The notes under the pieces: generated by a model
Databases searched by the model: none
What the model was told of the DNA's origin: nothing
What the model saw: the letters and a program-made list of their open reading frames with translations, nothing else
Assembly (NCBI GenBank): GCA_963518845.1
Contig: CAUQKV010000005.1
Location: 1-64,000, forward strand
Direction: 5' to 3'
DNA from: JABCPE02 sp963518845
Lineage (GTDB): Bacteria > Bacteroidota > Bacteroidia > Flavobacteriales > Weeksellaceae
Length of the DNA stretch: 64,000 bases
Program-made: the position numbers and the translations under genes
Shown here: positions 16,304 to 26,174 of the stretch, one piece after another
Numbering within the stretch: the first letter of the stretch is position 1
Layout of the letters: each line of letters begins with the position of its first letter

Positions 16304-17629
16304 ATGAAAATAATAATATTAGGTGGCGGCGAAAGTGGCGTAGGAGCAGCTGTTTTAGCGAAGAAGAAAGGACTGGAAGTTTTCCTTTCGGATCGTGGCG
16401 TTATTAAGGAGCATTATAAACAACAGTTGCAGGAGGAAGGGATAGATTTTGAAGAAGGAGTGCATAGTGAGGAACGGATTTTAGCCGCAGACTGGGTTAT
16501 AAAATCACCTGGGATACCAAAGAAAGCTCCTTTAATTCAGAAGATTAAAGAAAAAGGAATCCGCCTATCATCAGAGATAGAATTTGCGGCAGAATTTACC
16601 GATGCCAAAATTGTAGCCGTAACGGGAAGCAATGGTAAAACTACCACCACATCATTGATTTATCACATTCTGAAAAACAGCGGATTAAATGTCGGGCTGG
16701 GCGGAAACATCGGTAAAAGTTTTGCGATGCAGGTGGCTACAGAAAATTTTGAATATTATGTGTTGGAAATCAGTAGTTTCCAGCTGGATGATATTCAGCA
16801 TTTTAGACCATATATTAGTTTGCTTTTAAACTTGTCGCCAGATCATTTGGATCAATATAATTATAATTACGAAGAATATGCATTAGCAAAATTCCGAATT
16901 GCTGAAAATCAGGAGAATGATAACTATTTCATTTACAATAAAGATGATGAAATGAGCATGAAGCTCCTTCAAGAACTGAATTTGAGAGTGAAAAAAATTC
17001 CATTTTCGATGAAGGAAAAACTTGATGAGGGAGGTTATTCTATGGATGAAAATTTGGTTATTAAACTTCGCGAAGAATTTTCTATGAAAGTAGAAGATTT
17101 GGCTCTCGTAGGGAAGCACAATGTGGCGAACAGCCTTGCTGCGAGTATTGCAGGTAAGTTGTTGAATATCAGTAATGAAAGCATTAGAAATTCATTGATG
17201 ACTTTTCAGGCTGTGGAGCATAGATTAGAAGAAGTGGCAGAGAGAGACGGAGTGAAATATATCAATGATAGTAAGGCTACCAATGTAAATGCCACATACT
17301 ACGCATTGGAAAGCATGAAGCGACCAGTGATTTGGATAGTGGGAGGAGTGGATAAAGGAAATGACTATTCCGAAATAGCAGATTTGGTGAAGAAAAAAGT
17401 AAAGGCTGTTATCTGCATGGGATTAGATAATTCTAAGATTATCAGCTTTTTTCAAGGGATGAAAGAAAATATCTATGATACATCGAGCATGGAAGAGGCT
17501 GTCCGTACAGCCAAGAAATTATCTCAAAATGGAGATACCGTGCTGCTTTCTCCGTGTTGTGCAAGTTTTGACTTGTTTGATAACTACGAGGATAGGGGAA
17601 GAAAATTTAAAACAGAAGTTTTTAAGTAA
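16304..17629 (+). CDS. murD: UDP-MurNAc-L-Ala:D-glutamate ligase
   Basis: 441 residues. N-terminal Rossmann domain with ILGGGESGVGAAVLA, P-loop GSNGKTTTT (108-116), central ligase motifs EISSFQL and LSPDHLDQYN, and C-terminal NDSKATNVNAT with the conserved GGVDKGNDY. It adds D-glutamate to UDP-MurNAc-L-alanine in the cytoplasm. It lies 86 bases after the Fic gene, the largest gap in the cluster; ftsW follows after 15 bases. Confidence 0.96.
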   Translation: MKIIILGGGESGVGAAVLAKKKGLEVFLSDRGVIKEHYKQQLQEEGIDFEEGVHSEERILAADWVIKSPGIPKKAPLIQKIKEKGIRLSSEIEFAAEFTDAKIVAVTGSNGKTTTTSLIYHILKNSGLNVGLGGNIGKSFAMQVATENFEYYVLEISSFQLDDIQHFRPYISLLLNLSPDHLDQYNYNYEEYALAKFRIAENQENDNYFIYNKDDEMSMKLLQELNLRVKKIPFSMKEKLDEGGYSMDENLVIKLREEFSMKVEDLALVGKHNVANSLAASIAGKLLNISNESIRNSLMTFQAVEHRLEEVAERDGVKYINDSKATNVNATYYALESMKRPVIWIVGGVDKGNDYSEIADLVKKKVKAVICMGLDNSKIISFFQGMKENIYDTSSMEEAVRTAKKLSQNGDTVLLSPCCASFDLFDNYEDRGRKFKTEVFK

Positions 17630-17644
17630 AAAAGAAACTTATAA

Positions 17645-18880
17645 ATGACTCAAAATAAAACACAAAAAAGAAATTTTTTTAAAGGAGATAAGGTATTGTG
17701 GTATATTATCATCGCAATATCTATTTTCTCTTTTTTCCCTGTTTATTCTGCAAGTACGAATTTACAATATATCGTAGGGGAAGGAACAACAATTCGCCAT
17801 TTAGGAAAACACGCAGGGTTTATTCTGTTTGGACTTGGTATAATGGCTGGTGTTACCCATTTTATAAAATATGAATGGATTGGAAAATTGAGCGGATTGG
17901 TCCTAATTATAATGGTACCTGTTTTATTATTAGCGAGTTATTTTGGGAGTAATATTGGCGGAGCTAGTGCAGGTCGGTGGGTTTCACTTGGGCCAGTAAG
18001 ATTTCAGCCATCTACATTTGCTTATTTGGTATTGATAGTATATCTCTGCCGTCATTTGGCAAAAAATATGCCTGCAAATAAGAATAAGATTTCTTATTGG
18101 AATCATGCTTTGATTATTGTGCCTATTTTGGTGATATTTGGTTTGATTGCGAAGGATAATGGTTCTACAGCACTTATGATTTTGATAATGTCCATAGTAG
18201 TATTGTTTGTGGGGCAGTATCCATTGAAATATATTATAAGAATAGGGGCAGTTGCTATCGTTGGGATTACGATGTTTTTATTTGTAGCATTGAATACGAA
18301 TATTTTCAAAAATACCCGTGTTCATACTTGGATTAGTAGGGTGGAAACCTTTGTCAGTTCAGATAAACTCAATGAGTCCGAAAATGAAGCATTAAAAGCA
18401 AAAAATTACCAAATCAATCAAGCTAAAGCAGCCATAGTACATGGAGGACTTTTAGGAGTGGGGCCAGGGAAAAGCGCATTGAAGCAGTCGCTTCCTCAGT
18501 CTGCATCGGATTTTATTTTTGCTATCATTGTTGAAGAATATGGGCTTTTGGGGGCAGCTATGCTGATGGGCGCCTACTTTATTATACTGATGCGTATAGT
18601 CATCATTGCTACTAAAATACCGACATTTTATGGGTCCTTATTGGTTCTATCAATAGGGATGATGATATTTTTACAGCTGGCAGTGAACATTGCCGTTGCG
18701 GTGAACATTATCCCAGTTACAGGACAGCCGCTACCTTTGATAAGTTATGGGGGAACCTCTATGCTGGTGACCTATATACAACTCGGAATAGTTCTAAATA
18801 TCAGTTCAAGGATACAGGTTTTAGGAGAGGAAGGTCTGGGAGAAAAGCAAATCGCCAAAGAAATGAATGATATTGCATAG
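17645..18880 (+). CDS. ftsW: SEDS glycosyltransferase FtsW
   Basis: 411 residues with about ten membrane helices. GGASAGRWVSLGPVRFQPS near residue 100 and GQPLPLISYGGTSML near 365 are SEDS signatures, and the large extracytoplasmic loop (about 225-290) carries GVGPGKSALKQSLP. FtsW polymerises lipid II at the septum together with FtsI. Located in the inner membrane. No truncation. Separated from murG by 30 bases. Confidence 0.94.
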   Translation: MTQNKTQKRNFFKGDKVLWYIIIAISIFSFFPVYSASTNLQYIVGEGTTIRHLGKHAGFILFGLGIMAGVTHFIKYEWIGKLSGLVLIIMVPVLLLASYFGSNIGGASAGRWVSLGPVRFQPSTFAYLVLIVYLCRHLAKNMPANKNKISYWNHALIIVPILVIFGLIAKDNGSTALMILIMSIVVLFVGQYPLKYIIRIGAVAIVGITMFLFVALNTNIFKNTRVHTWISRVETFVSSDKLNESENEALKAKNYQINQAKAAIVHGGLLGVGPGKSALKQSLPQSASDFIFAIIVEEYGLLGAAMLMGAYFIILMRIVIIATKIPTFYGSLLVLSIGMMIFLQLAVNIAVAVNIIPVTGQPLPLISYGGTSMLVTYIQLGIVLNISSRIQVLGEEGLGEKQIAKEMNDIA

Positions 18881-18910
18881 ATTATTATCATTTTTGAAAA
18901 ATAAAAAGAA

Positions 18911-20032
18911 ATGGAGCATCAAGATAAACCAAATGAACAACGAAAAATAAGGGTTTTAATGAGTGGCGGCGGCACAGGAGGACATATTTTCCCTGCTGTG
19001 GCGATAGCCAACGAGATTAAAAGCAGATTTCCTAATGCTGAGTTTTTGTTCGTGGGAGCGAATGGAAAAATGGAAATGGAGAAAGTTCCTCAGGCTGGCT
19101 TCAAGATAGAAGGGCTGAATATCGCTGGGTTTGACAGAGGAAATTTGCTTAAAAACATTGGTCTTCCTTTCAAAATTATTTCCAGTTTATGGAAAGCGAG
19201 AAAGATTATTAAAAACTTTAAACCAGATTTTGCTGTCGGGACAGGTGGTTTTGCTTCTGGCCCTGCTCTGTATGTGGCATCATCCCTAGGTGTTCCGATT
19301 TTTGTGCAGGAACAAAATTCCATTTTAGGAAAAACCAATCAGTTTCTCGGAAGAAGAGCCAAAGCCGTTTTTATGGGCTATCCTAATATTAGCAGTTTTC
19401 TTCCTGCGGTATTTACAGGAAATCCTATCCGAGAAAACATCGTTACAGATATTATAAATACCAAAGAAGCGAAGGAAAAAATGGGCTTAGACCCGAATAA
19501 ACTTACCATTCTTTCTGTGGGCGGTTCATTAGGCTCAAAAACCTTGAATAATGCTTGGAGAGAGCTTTTACCTAAATTAAAGGAAAAAAATATCCAGTTG
19601 GTGTGGCAGACAGGAAAACTTGAATATCAGAATATTATATCGCAATGTGGAAGTGATGAACAAGGTATTCAAATCAAGGAGTTTATCTCAGATATGGCAT
19701 TGGCATATTCGGCGGCGGATGTGATTGTATCAAGAGCGGGAGCTATCGCGATTTCCGAGCTGGCAGTAGTAGGGAAGCCCATTCTTTTGGTGCCGTTCCC
19801 TTATGCAGCGGAAGACCATCAGACCAAAAATGCAATGGCTTTGGTGGAAAAAAATGCAGCCAAAATGGTTAAAGATTCCGAAATGGAGGAGAAATTCTGG
19901 AATACACTGATGGAAATCTGCGAAGACGAGAATTTGAGAAAAGAAATGTCCAGCAATCTAAAATTCTTTGCAAAACCAAATGCAGCAAAGGAAATTGTGG
20001 ATGAAATTTTTAAGATATTAAAAACTAAATAA
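18911..20032 (+). CDS. murG: MurG N-acetylglucosaminyltransferase
   Basis: 373 residues. The glycine-rich acceptor motif SGGGTGGHIFPAVAIA (18-33) and the UDP-binding segment VGGSLGSKTLNN near 200 identify MurG, a GT28 peripheral membrane enzyme that adds GlcNAc to lipid I to make lipid II. ISRAGAIAISEL-like text (SRAGAIAISELAVVGKP) near 275 is the donor site. A short unknown gene follows after 3 bases. Confidence 0.96.
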   Translation: MEHQDKPNEQRKIRVLMSGGGTGGHIFPAVAIANEIKSRFPNAEFLFVGANGKMEMEKVPQAGFKIEGLNIAGFDRGNLLKNIGLPFKIISSLWKARKIIKNFKPDFAVGTGGFASGPALYVASSLGVPIFVQEQNSILGKTNQFLGRRAKAVFMGYPNISSFLPAVFTGNPIRENIVTDIINTKEAKEKMGLDPNKLTILSVGGSLGSKTLNNAWRELLPKLKEKNIQLVWQTGKLEYQNIISQCGSDEQGIQIKEFISDMALAYSAADVIVSRAGAIAISELAVVGKPILLVPFPYAAEDHQTKNAMALVEKNAAKMVKDSEMEEKFWNTLMEICEDENLRKEMSSNLKFFAKPNAAKEIVDEIFKILKTK

Positions 20033-20035
20033 CCA

Positions 20036-20563
20036 ATGTGTAGATATGCGATGGTTTCTTACAAACCGCATTATGCATGTTTTAATTGTAGGAAAACCTT
20101 TAAAAGAAGGCTTTTTTATGACATCAGAGAAGGCAGGCAGAGTGATATCGCCAAATGTCCTCAGTGTGGCAAACCTATGGCAAACATGGGACTAGATTTT
20201 GCTTCGCCATCTAAAAATGATAAAAAAGCGTGGGAACATATTCAAAAACTCTATCAAGTAGGGATTACCTTTCATTCCTGTGGCTGTTCAGGACCTGGCT
20301 ACATCCCGCGGGATAGAGATGCGCTTCTTGCTTATTTTAAAGGAATTAGGGAAGGTTATGAAGAGCAGCTCAAGTTTTTTAGAAGTAGAACAGAACCAGC
20401 GAGTAAAGCTGAAATACAAAGGGATAATGACAAAAATTTTTATTACATCTGTCGAATTCCTTCAAAACTAAAATCAAAAAATGGTTTTGTGAAAAATGAA
20501 GATGCCATTGATTTTTGGATTGGTAAAATAAAAGAAGTGGAAGAAAAAATAGCGAAAATTTGA
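20036..20563 (+). CDS. Zinc-ribbon protein of unknown function between murG and murC
   Basis: 175 residues, soluble, basic. Two knuckles, CFNC (18-21) and CPQC (42-45), form a probable zinc ribbon; a third cysteine cluster, SCGCSG near residue 82, may add structure. The C-terminal half is helical and charged, ending KIKEVEEKIAKI. I do not recognise a family. It begins 3 bases after murG and ends about 15 bases before murC, so it is transcribed with the wall genes. Nothing in it suggests an enzymatic step in wall synthesis; a regulatory or RNA-binding role is possible but unsupported. Confidence 0.7.
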   Translation: MCRYAMVSYKPHYACFNCRKTFKRRLFYDIREGRQSDIAKCPQCGKPMANMGLDFASPSKNDKKAWEHIQKLYQVGITFHSCGCSGPGYIPRDRDALLAYFKGIREGYEEQLKFFRSRTEPASKAEIQRDNDKNFYYICRIPSKLKSKNGFVKNEDAIDFWIGKIKEVEEKIAKI

Positions 20564-20578
20564 ATTAGAATATCAGTG

Positions 20579-21928
20579 ATGAAACAATATAAAAACTTTT
20601 ATTTCATAGGAATTGGCGGAATAGGAATGTCCGCTCTTGCGAGATATTTTAAAAGTCTGGGAAAGAATGTTTTAGGATATGATAAAACCGAGACAAAACT
20701 GACTAAAAAACTGCAGGAAGAGGGAATTGCTATCCAGTTTAAAGATGAAATCACGAAGGAAATTAGCGTTTTAGACAAGGATGAAACGCTTGTGATTTTT
20801 ACGCCAGCGATTAAGGAACTGCAGATTTTGGATTATTTCAATCAGCACAGATTTTCAGTTTTGAAACGAGCAAAAGTATTGGGAATGGTGACCGAAAACA
20901 CCGAATGCATCGCTGTGGCGGGAACTCACGGGAAAACAACCACTTCCTGTCTTGTGGCTCATCTCTGCAAGGAGGCAGGGCTTCCGTTTTCGGCTTTTTT
21001 AGGCGGAATTTCGGAGAATTTTGGGTCTAATTTTATGTTTAATGGCAATCAATATTCCGTTTTGGAAGCCGATGAATACGACCGAAGTTTCCTCAATCTG
21101 TCACCAGACTGGGCGATAATAACTTCTACGGATGCCGACCATCTCGATATATATGGCGACAAAGAAACTATAGAGCAGGGCTTTGAGGATTTTGCGAATT
21201 TGGTTCCTGATGACCGCCAGCTTTTTGTAAGAAAAGGAATAAAAATCACCAGAAATGCGCAGACTTATGCAGTGAATGAGAAGGCGGATTATTACTCCGA
21301 TAACCTCCAAATGAAAGGCGAAAAAATCAGTTTTGATTTCCATACAAAAGATGGAGAAACTCACCAGTTTGAGTGGGAAATTCCAGGGATTCACAATGTA
21401 GAAAATGCCACAGGAGCATTGGCTCTGCTTCATCATCTTGGAGTGGATTTTGAGGTTTTGAAGAAAGCAATAGCTGGTTTCAAAGGGATAAAACGCCGCT
21501 ACACTAGACATAAATTTCCTAATGGGAAAATCTATGTGGATGACTACGCCCACCACCCTACGGAGCTGAACGCGGTGATAAACTCCATCCGAGAATTTAA
21601 TCCTGATAAAAAACTTTTAGTGGTTTTTCAGCCGCATCTTTTCAGCAGAACGAAGGATTTCGCTGATGGTTTCGCTGAAAGTTTGTCCAAAGCAGATGAG
21701 CTGTTGCTGCTGGATATTTATCCAGCGAGAGAATTACAAGAAAATTTTTCCGAAATTACTTCCGAGTGGTTGTTAGAAAAAGTAAATTTGCAAAATAAAG
21801 AAGTTTCTACCCTTGCGGCTGCATTTGATAAAATCAAAAGTAAGGATTTTGATGTTCTGCTCACAGTAGGTGCAGGAAATATAGACACCCTCTATGACGG
21901 TATAGTGGAGTGGATGGAGAATAGATAA
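20579..21928 (+). CDS. murC: UDP-MurNAc:L-alanine ligase
   Basis: 449 residues from ATG 20579; a GTG directly before it is also in frame. GIGGIGMSALA (11-21), P-loop AGTHGKTTTS (114-123), LEADEYDRSFL near 160 and YVDDYAHHPTE near 322 are MurC signatures. It starts stem-peptide synthesis by adding L-alanine to UDP-MurNAc. Cytoplasmic. ftsQ begins one base after the stop codon. Confidence 0.96.
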   Translation: MKQYKNFYFIGIGGIGMSALARYFKSLGKNVLGYDKTETKLTKKLQEEGIAIQFKDEITKEISVLDKDETLVIFTPAIKELQILDYFNQHRFSVLKRAKVLGMVTENTECIAVAGTHGKTTTSCLVAHLCKEAGLPFSAFLGGISENFGSNFMFNGNQYSVLEADEYDRSFLNLSPDWAIITSTDADHLDIYGDKETIEQGFEDFANLVPDDRQLFVRKGIKITRNAQTYAVNEKADYYSDNLQMKGEKISFDFHTKDGETHQFEWEIPGIHNVENATGALALLHHLGVDFEVLKKAIAGFKGIKRRYTRHKFPNGKIYVDDYAHHPTELNAVINSIREFNPDKKLLVVFQPHLFSRTKDFADGFAESLSKADELLLLDIYPARELQENFSEITSEWLLEKVNLQNKEVSTLAAAFDKIKSKDFDVLLTVGAGNIDTLYDGIVEWMENR

Positions 21929-21929
21929 G

Positions 21930-22796
21930 ATGAAAAAGAAATATAGGTTTTTGAAAATCATTTTCGTAGCGGGAATTTGGATATTTCTGCTCAGATTTTC
22001 TTTACAAAGGTTTAATAATAGACCTGTGGAGGATATCGTAGTGAAAATGCTGCAAAAAGAACCTGTGTTTTTTATCAATGATAAAATTGTCAGAGAAATC
22101 ATAAGAAAGGAAAATCCGACAAATAGGATAGGAGATTTGAATATTTTGTCCTTGGAAAGGGCGATAAGAGCAATGCCCATGGTGGATAGTGCGAATGTTT
22201 ACTTGAAACTAAATGGACAATTAAATTTGGATATTAGCCAGAGAATTCCTATTTTTCGGCTTTCAAAAAAAGATAAATCTTTTTATGTAGATGAAAAAGG
22301 GATGGAATTCCCTGCATCTAAAAATTATTCCTATCAGTGTATGCTGGTTTCTGGGAAGGTAAATCCAGAGGAATATCCCATGCTGGTGGAGCTTGTGAAA
22401 ATCATAAATAGAGATGATTTTAGCAAAAATTTCTTTGTTGGGATTAGTAAAAAAGGAAATGATTATTATCTGATGACCAATGACGGGAACTATGTTGTAG
22501 AACTGGGAAGACTGGAAAATTTAGGGTTTAAGATAAAAGGATTTAAGACTTTTGTAGAAAAATATTTGATTTATCAAGACCAAATGAAATATTCAAAGAT
22601 TTCAGTGAAATATGATAATCAGATAGTGACTACTCTGCGAAAGGGAAATGAAGATAAAGAATCCAAAGAAAGAGTCTATAAACCTGATGAAAAAAGTAAG
22701 GAGGAAGTAAAGAAAGACTCTGACACTGAAAGCAAAAAAGAAGAAACAAAACCAAAATCTGAGAAATCAGAGGAAAACAAAGATAAAAAGAAATAG
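21930..22796 (+). CDS. ftsQ: FtsQ-like division protein
   Basis: 288 residues: a short basic cytoplasmic lead, one membrane helix (about 10-26) and an extracytoplasmic domain with POTRA-like and beta regions (about 30-225). Identity rests on architecture and its place between murC and ftsA; DISQRIPIFRL is the conserved end of the POTRA part. The last 55 residues are an unusual lysine/glutamate/serine tail (KSKEEVKKDSDTESKKEE and onward), low complexity and probably disordered. FtsQ recruits FtsL and FtsB to the division site. Confidence 0.82.
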   Translation: MKKKYRFLKIIFVAGIWIFLLRFSLQRFNNRPVEDIVVKMLQKEPVFFINDKIVREIIRKENPTNRIGDLNILSLERAIRAMPMVDSANVYLKLNGQLNLDISQRIPIFRLSKKDKSFYVDEKGMEFPASKNYSYQCMLVSGKVNPEEYPMLVELVKIINRDDFSKNFFVGISKKGNDYYLMTNDGNYVVELGRLENLGFKIKGFKTFVEKYLIYQDQMKYSKISVKYDNQIVTTLRKGNEDKESKERVYKPDEKSKEEVKKDSDTESKKEETKPKSEKSEENKDKKK

Positions 22797-22814
22797 TAAA
22801 AACACGAATATTAG

Positions 22815-24197
22815 ATGGAAGCAAATGAATATTCAGTAGGACTAGATATAGGGACGACAAAGATAGTAGCCATAGTAGGGCGTAGAAGCGCTCATGGGAA
22901 GATAGAGGTGATGGGAGTAGGAAAGAGCAAGAGTCTCGGTGTACGAAAAGGTATAGTGCATAACATCGCTCATACCATTAGTTCCATTAAAGCCGCTATC
23001 AGCGAGGCAGAAAAGTCAGCAAAAGTTCCTATCAAAAAAGTAACTGTAGGTATTGCAGGGAAACATATCCGTTCCTTACAGCATACAGATTATATAGGGA
23101 GACAAGACCCAGAGTCCTATATCACTGAAGTGGATATATCAAAACTAAAAGAGCAGGTTAAGAAAATAGCTGTGCATCCAGGTGAAGAGATTATCCATGT
23201 CCTTCCACAGGAATATAAAGTAGATTCAGAAGAAGAAATTATAGAACCAATAGGTATGCATGGAACTCGTCTAGAAGCTAAGTTTCATGTGGTAGTGGGA
23301 CAGATGGCATCTATCAAAAATGTGGTTCGATGTGTCAAAGAAGCAGGTTTAGAGCTGGAAGCTTTGACTTTGGAGCCTCTGGCATCTGCTGAGGCTGTTC
23401 TTACTCAAGAGGAGAAAGAAGCAGGAGTGGCTATTGTAGATATAGGAGGAGGAACTACAGATGTAGCTGTTTTTAAGGATAATATTATCCGTCATACTTG
23501 CGTTATACCTTACGGAGGAGGAATCATCACAGAAGATATCAAGGAAGGTTGTTCTATCATAGAAAAACACGCAGAGCAGTTAAAGATAAATTTTGGTTCA
23601 GCGGTTCCTGAATTAGAAAAAGAAAATGCTTATGTTACCATACCAGGGCTTCACGGAAGAGAGGAAAAGGAAATTTCTTTGAAATCCCTTGCAAGTATTA
23701 TCAGTGCAAGAGTGGAGGAAATCCTAGAGATGGTAAATAATGAATTAAAATCCTATGGAGCTTATGAAATGAAGTCCTATGGCATCAATGAGCAGAAAAG
23801 AAAACTCATCGCAGGAATGGTGCTTACAGGAGGAGGTTCTAACCTGAGAAACCTTCGTCAGTTGGCAAATTATGTGACAGGATTTGACTGTAGAATAGGC
23901 TATGCTAATGAGTATATCATTAATGATAAAAACCAACTTTTGAGAAGTCCAGAGTATTCTACAGCTATCGGGTTACTAATGGAGAGTCTTAGAATCAATG
24001 AAAAACAAGAAAATATAGAGATACAACACAAAAAAGAGGAGGTTTCTAAACCAGTAGTAGAGGCTACGCCAGAACCTGTGGAGGCAAAACCAGAAAATGT
24101 ATCACCAAAAGATACTCGAGAAGAAATTAAACAAGAAGCATGGAGTGTGCGTTTCTTGAAAAAGTTTAAGAATTTTTTTGAGGAAGAAGAAAATTAA
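22815..24197 (+). CDS. ftsA: Division protein FtsA
   Basis: 460 residues of the actin/HSP70 fold. The phosphate-1 motif is VGLDIGTTKIVA (8-19); phosphate-2 is IVDIGGGTTDVAVF near 206; the adenosine motif is VLTGGGSNLRNL near 335. The 1C (SHS2) domain lies between about 85 and 165. A linker of about 40 residues leads to a C-terminal amphipathic helix, WSVRFLKKFKNFFEE, which anchors FtsA to the membrane. It tethers FtsZ and recruits later division proteins. ftsZ follows after 50 bases. Confidence 0.96.
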   Translation: MEANEYSVGLDIGTTKIVAIVGRRSAHGKIEVMGVGKSKSLGVRKGIVHNIAHTISSIKAAISEAEKSAKVPIKKVTVGIAGKHIRSLQHTDYIGRQDPESYITEVDISKLKEQVKKIAVHPGEEIIHVLPQEYKVDSEEEIIEPIGMHGTRLEAKFHVVVGQMASIKNVVRCVKEAGLELEALTLEPLASAEAVLTQEEKEAGVAIVDIGGGTTDVAVFKDNIIRHTCVIPYGGGIITEDIKEGCSIIEKHAEQLKINFGSAVPELEKENAYVTIPGLHGREEKEISLKSLASIISARVEEILEMVNNELKSYGAYEMKSYGINEQKRKLIAGMVLTGGGSNLRNLRQLANYVTGFDCRIGYANEYIINDKNQLLRSPEYSTAIGLLMESLRINEKQENIEIQHKKEEVSKPVVEATPEPVEAKPENVSPKDTREEIKQEAWSVRFLKKFKNFFEEEEN

Positions 24198-24247
24198 TTA
24201 AAAGAAAAAATAATAAAAACAAGGATATAAAAAGATAACATAAACAT

Positions 24248-26140
24248 ATGGGAGGTTTTAATCAAGATATAAAAATAGACTTCAATTCTCCTAAAGATAA
24301 ATCGTCTATTATTAAAGTGATTGGTGTAGGTGGTGGAGGAAATAATGCACTACAGCACATGTACGAAAGAGGTATCCATGGAGTTGATTTTATCGTGCTA
24401 AACACAGACGCACAAGCGTTGGATGAACATTCTGTATCTAATAAAGTTCAGCTTGGAACACGAACAACAGAAGGGCTAGGTGCAGGAGCAGATCCAGAAG
24501 TAGGCGAAAAGGCCGCTATCGAAAGTATGGATGATATCAGAGAAGCACTTGGTCATAATACCAAAATGGTATTCATCACCGCAGGTATGGGTGGTGGAAC
24601 AGGTACAGGTGCTGCACCAGTGGTTGCTCAGGTAGCTAAAGAATTGGGTATTCTCACTGTGGCGATTGTAACTTTGCCTTTTGATTTTGAAGGAAAAAGA
24701 AGGCTGGAACAGGCTCATTCTGGATTAGAAAAATTAAGAGAAAATGTAGATTCTTTGATTATTATTAATAATGATAGATTGGCAGAACAATATCCTGATT
24801 TAGACTACGAGGAAGCATTTTCTCAAGCAAATGAAGTGCTGACCAACGCAGCTAAAGGTATGGCAGAGGTTATTACCGCCCCGTTTAAAGTTAATATTGA
24901 CTTCCGTGATGCTAAAACTGTCCTTGAAAATTCAGGAACGGCATTGATGTCCATAGGAATAGCATCAGGAGAGAATAGGGCAGAAGATGCAGTGAAGAGA
25001 GCGCTGGATTCTCCATTGTTAAATGATAATAAGATTACAGGAGCGAAAAAAGTAATGCTTCTTATTCTAAGTGGAGATGAGCATAAAGCGAAAATGAATG
25101 AAATTAAATTCATTAGTAGTTATATTCAGAATGAAGCAGGAGGAGGAAACAAGGCGGATGTTATTTTCGGAGTAGGAACAGAGGATGGATTAGGAGAGTC
25201 TATTAAGGTCTTGGTGGTAGCGACAGGATTTGCTCCTGGACATGAGAAGAATACAGTTATCCCAGCAGAGCGTATTATTCATGATTTGAATGGAGGTATT
25301 AAAAAACCAGATATACCAGTTGTAGAATCTCAACCCGTTAAAGAAACTCCTGCGAATGATGTTCGCAGACCAAGTAATAGACAAGAAATTAGAGAAGAAC
25401 AGAAAAGACAGTTTTTTCGTTTAGATAATAATTCTAACTCTAATACCAATTCTAATTCTAATTTTCCTACCAATAGTTTTTTGGTAGAAAAAGCGGAAGA
25501 AAAGTTTGATTTTCACCAGACAACTGTACTAGAGGAGAAAGAAGATGATTTCGCGACAGGTTTTAAATTCAGAGAGGAAGAAGAACCTTCTTTTTTCGAA
25601 GCGGAAGAAGAGCCAGTGAAGGAATATGATCTGTTTTCTTATGCTGAGCTGGAGCCAGTTTCTTTTACATTTGATTTAGAGGAAGATAAACCAAAAGAAG
25701 AAGACTTTTCTTTTCAAATGAAAGAAGCGCCTGTCAATTTCAGAATGGAAATGAGAGAGGAAGTTTCTTATCAAAAAGAAGAACCTAAATTTCCTGCAAC
25801 TAATCAAACTCACCCAGAAACTCCAAAAAATGATTTTCCTAATATAGAGCAGAAAGAGGAATTTACTATCATTGAAAAAAGAAGAACGGAAGAGGAAGAT
25901 AGCAGAATACAGGAAAGAAGAAATAAATTAAAAGAGTTTAATTCTTCTAAATTTCAAGGAAATGATGAGAAAAAAATAGACATCTATGAAATGATTCCTG
26001 CTTTTAGAAGAAGAAATATAGATGTTGATTTTGAAAATCCGTTAGATAGGGAACAAAAAATATCTAGTTTTATTTCCGAAAACAACAAAGGAAAAATGGA
26101 AGTAAGACAAAACAGATTCTTGAATAAAGATGTAGATTAA
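24248..26140 (+). CDS. ftsZ: Division GTPase FtsZ with long C-terminal extension
   Basis: 630 residues. The tubulin-like core (about 18-335) has the GTP-binding motif GGGTGTGAAP (115-124) and the T7 synergy loop NIDFRDA (216-222) with the catalytic aspartate. Residues 336-630 are a charged, low-complexity linker, almost as long as the core; E. coli FtsZ is only about 383 residues. Near residues 393-405 lies an Asn/Ser stretch coded by a hexanucleotide repeat. DIYEMIPAFRRR near 579 may be the conserved peptide that binds FtsA. The gene ends the cluster at a strong terminator. Confidence 0.96.
   Translation: MGGFNQDIKIDFNSPKDKSSIIKVIGVGGGGNNALQHMYERGIHGVDFIVLNTDAQALDEHSVSNKVQLGTRTTEGLGAGADPEVGEKAAIESMDDIREALGHNTKMVFITAGMGGGTGTGAAPVVAQVAKELGILTVAIVTLPFDFEGKRRLEQAHSGLEKLRENVDSLIIINNDRLAEQYPDLDYEEAFSQANEVLTNAAKGMAEVITAPFKVNIDFRDAKTVLENSGTALMSIGIASGENRAEDAVKRALDSPLLNDNKITGAKKVMLLILSGDEHKAKMNEIKFISSYIQNEAGGGNKADVIFGVGTEDGLGESIKVLVVATGFAPGHEKNTVIPAERIIHDLNGGIKKPDIPVVESQPVKETPANDVRRPSNRQEIREEQKRQFFRLDNNSNSNTNSNSNFPTNSFLVEKAEEKFDFHQTTVLEEKEDDFATGFKFREEEEPSFFEAEEEPVKEYDLFSYAELEPVSFTFDLEEDKPKEEDFSFQMKEAPVNFRMEMREEVSYQKEEPKFPATNQTHPETPKNDFPNIEQKEEFTIIEKRRTEEEDSRIQERRNKLKEFNSSKFQGNDEKKIDIYEMIPAFRRRNIDVDFENPLDREQKISSFISENNKGKMEVRQNRFLNKDVD
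25426..25463 (+). repeat. Imperfect TCTAAT hexanucleotide repeat in ftsZ
   Basis: Repeats close to TCTAAT/AATTCT code for alternating Asn and Ser in the FtsZ linker. Unit length is a multiple of three, so length change would alter the linker without a frameshift. Confidence 0.55.
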
Positions 26141-26144
26141 AAAT

Positions 26145-26174
26145 AAAAAACTCCACATTTAGTGGAGTTTTTTT
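26145..26174. terminator. Terminator at the end of the dcw cluster
   Basis: Stem ACTCCAC/GTGGAGT (26150-26168) with loop ATTTA, flanked by A-runs and T-runs, so it works in both directions for ftsZ and the convergent gene ending at 26174. Confidence 0.92.
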
